Shown one piece after another: positions 59,538-64,000 of a stretch of DNA of 64,000 nt. The DNA comes from Garcia nutans. Its lineage: Eukaryota; Streptophyta; Magnoliopsida; Malpighiales; Euphorbiaceae. A program made the translations under genes and the position numbers. The notes below the pieces were generated by a model. It ran no database searches, was not told the origin of the DNA, and saw only the letters and a list, made by a program, of their open reading frames with translations. Numbering within the stretch: position 1 is the first letter of the stretch; the number at the start of each line of letters is the position of its first letter. The stretch lies in NCBI GenBank assembly GCA_947685225.1, contig CANTUV010000037.1, positions 26,245,001 to 26,309,000 on the forward strand, in the 5' to 3' direction.

Positions 59538-60520
59538 CGTCCAACAACACGGACGTGCTCATGGCCGTGTCAATTCTCCAACATAACAGTAGCTATGACA
59601 CGCTCAGTGACATGGGCGTGTCACTGCTCGTGTCATCCATCCAAGAACACAGAACTATTGACACGCCTAGAAACCTGGTCATGTTAGTGGGCGTGTCAGG
59701 CCAAAAATGCATATTCCGGCCACAACAACACTACATCCAACAAATCACTTTCTTTCATCAACATCCACTTTAAGCAAACTTAGCTCAACATACCCAAAAG
59801 CCATAACAACCTTGCAAAAACACCAAAACAACTAAAAACATACATCCAACACAAATCAAAATCATCACCACAAACCCAAAACACACCCACAACACTTTCT
59901 CTTCCAACAAACTTACTCTTTCCTTCCAACCAACACCAAAATCCAAAATCAATAGAATCCAAACACTCACAAACACACCACAATCAAACACATTCCTACT
60001 ATCAACAATAATCCATCAAACTCAAACACAACTCCAAATAAAATAAAGGAAATCAAGAGAGAACTTACCAACAATGATGAAACTTCTTGAATTTCCAACT
60101 TGGTTACTTGAATCACCTTTCAACTTTGAGCTTGGAACACAAAACTCTCTCTTGCTCTCTTGTCTTGATGATGTTCGGCCAACAAAGGAAAAGAAAAGGA
60201 AATGGAGAAGAAATGAAGACAACAAGTCAAACACTTATCTCTTTAAACCTCCACCAAGTCATTTTAATATTAAAATAATCCAAATTAATCTCATCCATTC
60301 ATAATTTCCTTATTAATTAATTCCATAAATCATAACATAAATATCTTCTTCCATTAACTTTCTTTGACTTTGACTTGTGTATATGTTGTATATATTTTCA
60401 TATACACAACATATACACTCTCTCTACAATTCTTTTCTCTTCCCAAAGAATCATATACATTTAATCCAAGTAAAACAACACTAATATCAAAACTTCTAGG
60501 GCACATTTCGGGATATTACA
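59538..60520 (-). mobile_element. Inverted partial Tekay LTR
   Basis: CGTCCAACAACACGG...GGGATATTACA is the reverse complement of roughly the first 1.04 kb of a Tekay LTR (compare 56844-57888). It abuts the Tekay B LTR end at 59537 and Ogre III coding sequence at 60521. With 56844-57888 it makes an inverted pair of about 1 kb with a spacer of about 1.6 kb. Confidence 0.82.
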
Positions 60521-61131
60521 GTTAGCATTTGGAACTTATTAGGTACTTATAAAAAGCACCGAGAAACTATGGCCAAAGCCTTAGCTAGCATGCCAATTTC
60601 TACCTCCACAACACCGAAGGAGCTGATCAACTTCATAAAAATTGGAGGGGTAATGAAATGTGAAGATGTTCAAGAAAAGAGTGAAGTTAATATGGGAGCA
60701 GTTTCTTTTTCAGATGCGGACTTACTATAGGAGCAGAGAGATCACATCCGCCCTCTCTTTATCAAAATAGAAGTCAAGGGGAAGAGGACTCCATGTGTAA
60801 TGGTCGATAATGGGTCTGCCATATATGTTTGCCCACTTAAGATATTACCAAAGCTAGCCATATCAACAAGGGATCTAAATCTGACCGAGGTAACAATTCA
60901 GGCTTATGACAACACTAAGAGACACGTTGAAGGAACTTTCAAAGCTATTGTCAAGGTTGGTCCAATTGAATCTATTATTGAGTTTGTTGTTTTAGACATA
61001 CCGGTTACCTTTGCCTTACTCTTGGGGCAACCATGGTTTCGTCTTCTTGGTGGAGTTCCTTCCACCCTTCATCAAAAGATCAAGTTCCCCAACGGAGATG
61101 AGACAGTGGTCATCGAAGCTGAAGATAAATG
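60521..61131 (+). pseudogene. Ogre III aspartic protease region (one stop)
   Basis: The frame begins just after the inverted Tekay LTR with VSIWNLLGTYKKHRETM and TTPKELINFI, segments that precede protease in Tat elements. After a stop at 60728 it has the catalytic loop VMVDNGSAIYVCPL (Asp-Asn-Gly-Ser, as in Tat), then AYDNTKRHVEGT, LLLGQPWFRLLGGVPSTLHQ and KIKFPNGD. The catalytic Asp is present. Protease would have cut the gag-pol polyprotein. Confidence 0.85.
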
Positions 61132-61999
61132 AGATTGTTAATGCTCTAATGATTGAAAGGCCTCTAAATGGTTTTTAAGTAGCTGCAATTTCTGATGATG
61201 AAGTAGTGGACTCCAAAGTCTTGAATATGATGAAGAACATGAACTACCTTCCCGGAGCCGGTCTTGGAAAGGGTAAAGCTGGTTTGACAAAGTTGCCAGA
61301 ATTTAAAACTCAAACTGCCAAGAAGGGGTTGGGATATGATGAAGTCAAAAATGCCTCGCCAAAGAAGATTGAGAAGATGAGCTTCCCACCACTTGAAGAG
61401 ATCTTTGTCAAGGCTCCAGATATGGGACCACTCCAAAGAAAGCCCAAGCCAATCATGTTGATGGGAAAGTTGATCCCGGGTTTTGAAATTTTTGCAGATG
61501 TAGTCGAGCTAGTGGACCAAGTGAAGAAAGAGCTCACCCTGTGAGCCAACAAAGAATCCAATCTGGAAGAGAAGAAAGAAGTTGTCCTGAAAGCTGAGAA
61601 GACTCTGGAGGAGATTGCTGCCCTGGTTGAAGAAAAGTTTGAAGACATCCTGCCTTATGATTCTGAGAACAATGATTTTGATTTTGATTTTAATTTGTCT
61701 ATTTTGTATGAGGATGATGATGTTTTCTTTTCCAAAATAAATGCAATAAAGTCTAATTTTGCTTACTTGTGTGATATTTCTCCTGATAGTTGCATACATT
61801 CAAATAGCAGTTACATGAGCATCTTTAATATTAATTCTGTTAACACACAATCATTAAATTTGGGAACAACCGAAAATCCTAAAAACATTAGCATAGCATC
61901 CGACCATACTCCTGATGAGAGAGAGAGATTTGAAAAAATATTCAAAAAATATGAAGAGGTGTTTGCTTGGTCTTATGTGGATATGCCTGGAATAGATTG
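61132..61999 (+). pseudogene. Ogre III linker with G-patch-like motif
   Basis: After protease the reading has stops near 61177 and 61542. It carries MMKNMNYLPGAGLGKGKAG (about 61230-61290), which looks like a glycine-rich G-patch (usual form MMxxMGYxxGxGLG). An acidic, low-complexity stretch (ENNDFDFDFNLS, YEDDDVFF) and the pre-RT motif FEKIFKKYEEVFAWSYVDMP follow. The latter is conserved before RT in Tat elements. The G-patch role in these elements is not known to me. Confidence 0.68.
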
Positions 62000-64000
62000 A
62001 GACATAGCCGAGCATCATATTCCTACTTACACTCACATAAAACCTGTCAAACAAAAGCTTAGGTGATTAAGACCTGAGTGGGCTGAATTGGTTAAAGAAG
62101 AGGTCACTAAACAAATACAAGTGAAGTTCCTTGAAGTGATAGAATATCCAGATTGGCTAGCCAACATAGTACCCATGCCGAAGAAAGATGGAAGAATAAG
62201 AGTCTATGTGGACTATAGAGATTTGAACAAGGCTTCCCCTAAAGATGATTTTCCTTTACCTCATATAGATGTTCTCATTGATAGTGCATCCTCTAGTGTG
62301 CTACACTCATTTGTAGATGGATTTTTTGGATACAACCAAGTGTTAATGGCCTAAGAGGATAAAGCCAAAACTGCTTTCATTACTACATGGGGTATATTTT
62401 GTTATAGGGTGATGCCGTTCGGTTTAAAGAATGCTGGAGCAACCTACCAAAGGATGGCCACCACACTATTTCATGACATGATGCACAAAGAAGTTGAAGT
62501 ATATGTTGATGATATGATGGTGAAATCGGACACAAGGGAACAACACTTCCAAAACTTAGAGTTATTCTTCGATAGAGCATTGAAATATAAGCTAAGATTG
62601 AACTCGAAGAAGTGTGTGTTCAGTGTTACTTCAAGTAAATTATTGGGACATGTGATTGGTCTGCATGGCATTGAGATCGATCCCGACAAAGTTAAAGCGA
62701 TCAGGGATATGCCAGCCCCAAAGACGGAGAGAGAAGTCCAGGGATTCATTGGTAAACTGCAATACATTAGCAGATTCATAGCAAAACTCACAACAATTTG
62801 TGAGCCTATCTTCAAATTGCTTAAAAAGAATCAGCCTGTCATATGGAATGAAGAGTGTCAAAAGGCCTTTGAGTGAATAAAAGAATATTTGTTGAATCCA
62901 CCTATTTTAAAACCACCTAAACCCTGCAAACCTCTATTACTTTACTTAGCAGTAGAAGAAGAGTCAATAGGAGCCATGCTAGCCCAAGCAGATGAGTCAG
63001 GGATTGAGCATGCAGTTTACTATTTGAGTAGAAAGCTCCTACCTTATGAAATTAAGCATAGTATCATTGAAAAGACCTGTATAGCCTTAGTTTGGTCTTC
63101 TAAGAAGTTGCGGCATTACTTTCAATCTTATAGTGTGCAAGCAATTTCCAGGTTAGACCCAATGAAGTATTTAAGGGAGACACCCTCATTAATTGGAAAG
63201 TATGGTCGATGGTTGATAATATTAGAAAAATTTGAGATTAAATATGTAACCAGAAAAACAATCAAAGGTAGGGCGGTGGCAGAATTCTTGGCCCAACAAC
63301 CATTACTAGAAAGTGAAGAGGTAATCTTGGAATTTCCGGATGAACATTTAGAAGCAATTGAAGTACAAGGGTGGAAAATGTATTTTAATGGAGCAGTAAA
63401 CAAGAAAGGAGCAGGTTTGGGAGTTATATTAGAATCGCCCGAAGAGGAACTTATCCCTTTAGCCAAAAAATTAAAATTTAGGGCAGCCAATAATATGGTG
63501 GAATACAAAGCTTGTATTTTTGGTTTGGAAACCCTAATGATTATGAAGGTGGATAAGGTGAAAGTTTTTGGCAATTCATTACTAGTAATATCCCAAGTAA
63601 ATGGAGAGTGGGAGTTGAAAGAAGAAAAATTAAAACCATACCACCATTACCTGACCATGATGAAGAAGAACTTTAAGGAGTGTAGGTTTATACACCTATA
63701 AAGGGAAGAAAATCAGATGGCTGATGCCCTAGCCACATTGGCTTCAGTATGGAAAAACCCTGTCAGCTTATTCCTTAAGCCTCTGGTCTTGACCAATTCA
63801 TCAACTCCTTGCTATGAATATGAATCAATCATGGAAACCGATACAGATCATGATGCATGGTATGATACTATAAGGCGATTTTTGGAAGAAAGAGAATACC
63901 CGCCGGGGGCAATAAAGAAAGAAAGAAGAGCCATAAGGTGGTGGTCATTGTAATACATCACATTCCATGGAGAGTTATATCGAAGATGGCCTGATGGGGT
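62000..64000 (+). pseudogene. Ogre III RT, RNase H and second RNase H (broken)
   Basis: RT shows PEWAELVKEEVTKQ, WLANIVPMPKKDGRIRVYVD, SPKDDFPLPHIDVLID, VMPFGLKNAGATYQR, the catalytic YVDD in VEVYVDDMMVKS (about 62505) and KLLGHVIGLHGIEIDPDKVK. Stops lie at 62352 and 62874. RNase H follows (LLLYLAVEEESIGAMLAQ, VYYLSRKLLPYE). A second, archaeal-type RNase H, a Tat hallmark, lies near 63370-63740 (WKMYFNGAVNKKGAGLGVIL, VEYKACIFG, VNGEWELKEEKL, ADALATLAS), but two expected Asp residues read Asn (MYFNG, FGNSLL). A stop at 63699 and another at 63951 follow. Integrase lies outside the window. Confidence 0.88.

Larger units (their letters stand above)
48077..64000 (+). mobile_element. Ogre III: pol-bearing Ogre/Tat-like element, 3' end outside window
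   Basis: The 5' LTR begins at 48077 and ends at 55405, split by a CACTA remnant. A primer-binding site, leader, gag start, protease, linker, RT, RNase H and a second RNase H follow in one orientation, with Tekay fragments replacing most of gag (55792-60520). The gag start is nearly the same as in Ogre I. Stops throughout make it inactive. It represents the autonomous relative of the gag-only copies. Confidence 0.85.

Noticed and set aside
59780..60304. Overlapping ORFs on both strands (67-76 codons)
   Set aside because: They lie in the inverted Tekay LTR fragment, with no domain and no conservation as frames in the other LTR copies.

Overview
This window looks like repeat-rich intergenic DNA from a dicot-type plant nuclear genome. 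It is AT-rich and carries plant-specific LTR retrotransposon lineages (Athila, Ogre/Tat, Tekay/Del chromovirus, Copia), a CACTA DNA transposon and a spliced plant gene fragment. There are no bacterial-style operons, no rRNA or tRNA genes and no CRISPR array. I cannot name the species. I see no clearly intact host gene. Every protein-coding stretch is transposon-derived or broken.

Almost the whole window can be read as one nested stack, and six insertions are bracketed by exact 5-bp target-site duplications (TSDs). The base is a plus-strand, gag-only Ogre/Tat-like element (Ogre II, 21420-48076). A tandem of deleted Athila-like units (1-21419) sits in its 5' LTR, and that tandem is split by a complete minus-strand gag-only Ogre/Tat-like element (Ogre I, 7254-19355, TSD CTTGA). 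A minus-strand Tekay element (25365-44095, TSD TGGAG) interrupts Ogre II between its gag and its 3' LTR. Tekay A in turn holds an Ogre solo LTR (26076-28243), a divergent Tekay-like solo LTR (28927-31889, TSD CTCCT), another Ogre solo LTR (37399-39532, TSD GTTGG) and a Copia-like solo LTR (41307-42658, TSD ACATT).

The 3' LTR of Ogre II is cut by Ogre III (48077 to beyond the window), a pol-bearing but decayed Ogre/Tat-like element. The 5' LTR of Ogre III is split by a CACTA remnant (48681-55290). That remnant contains a transposase exon and the first six exons, with putative promoter, of a CNX5/MOCS3-type molybdopterin-synthase sulfurylase gene. A Tekay-like solo LTR (51779-54296, TSD ACTTC) lies inside exon 2 of that gene fragment. 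The gag of Ogre III is fused to a Tekay integrase tail (55792-59537), followed by an inverted partial Tekay LTR (59538-60520). Protease, a G-patch-like linker, RT, RNase H and a second RNase H of Ogre III then run to the window end.

The retroelement genes would have acted together in replication: tRNA-primed reverse transcription, capsid formation by gag, and integration by pol. The gag-only Ogre units would have needed pol from a relative such as Ogre III. Stops and frameshifts show that none of the visible copies is autonomous now. The most interesting signals are the CNX5 fragment inside the CACTA element, a pair of stem-loops whose paired bases co-vary among Tekay LTRs, and the shared-LTR tandem of a twice-deleted Athila derivative.
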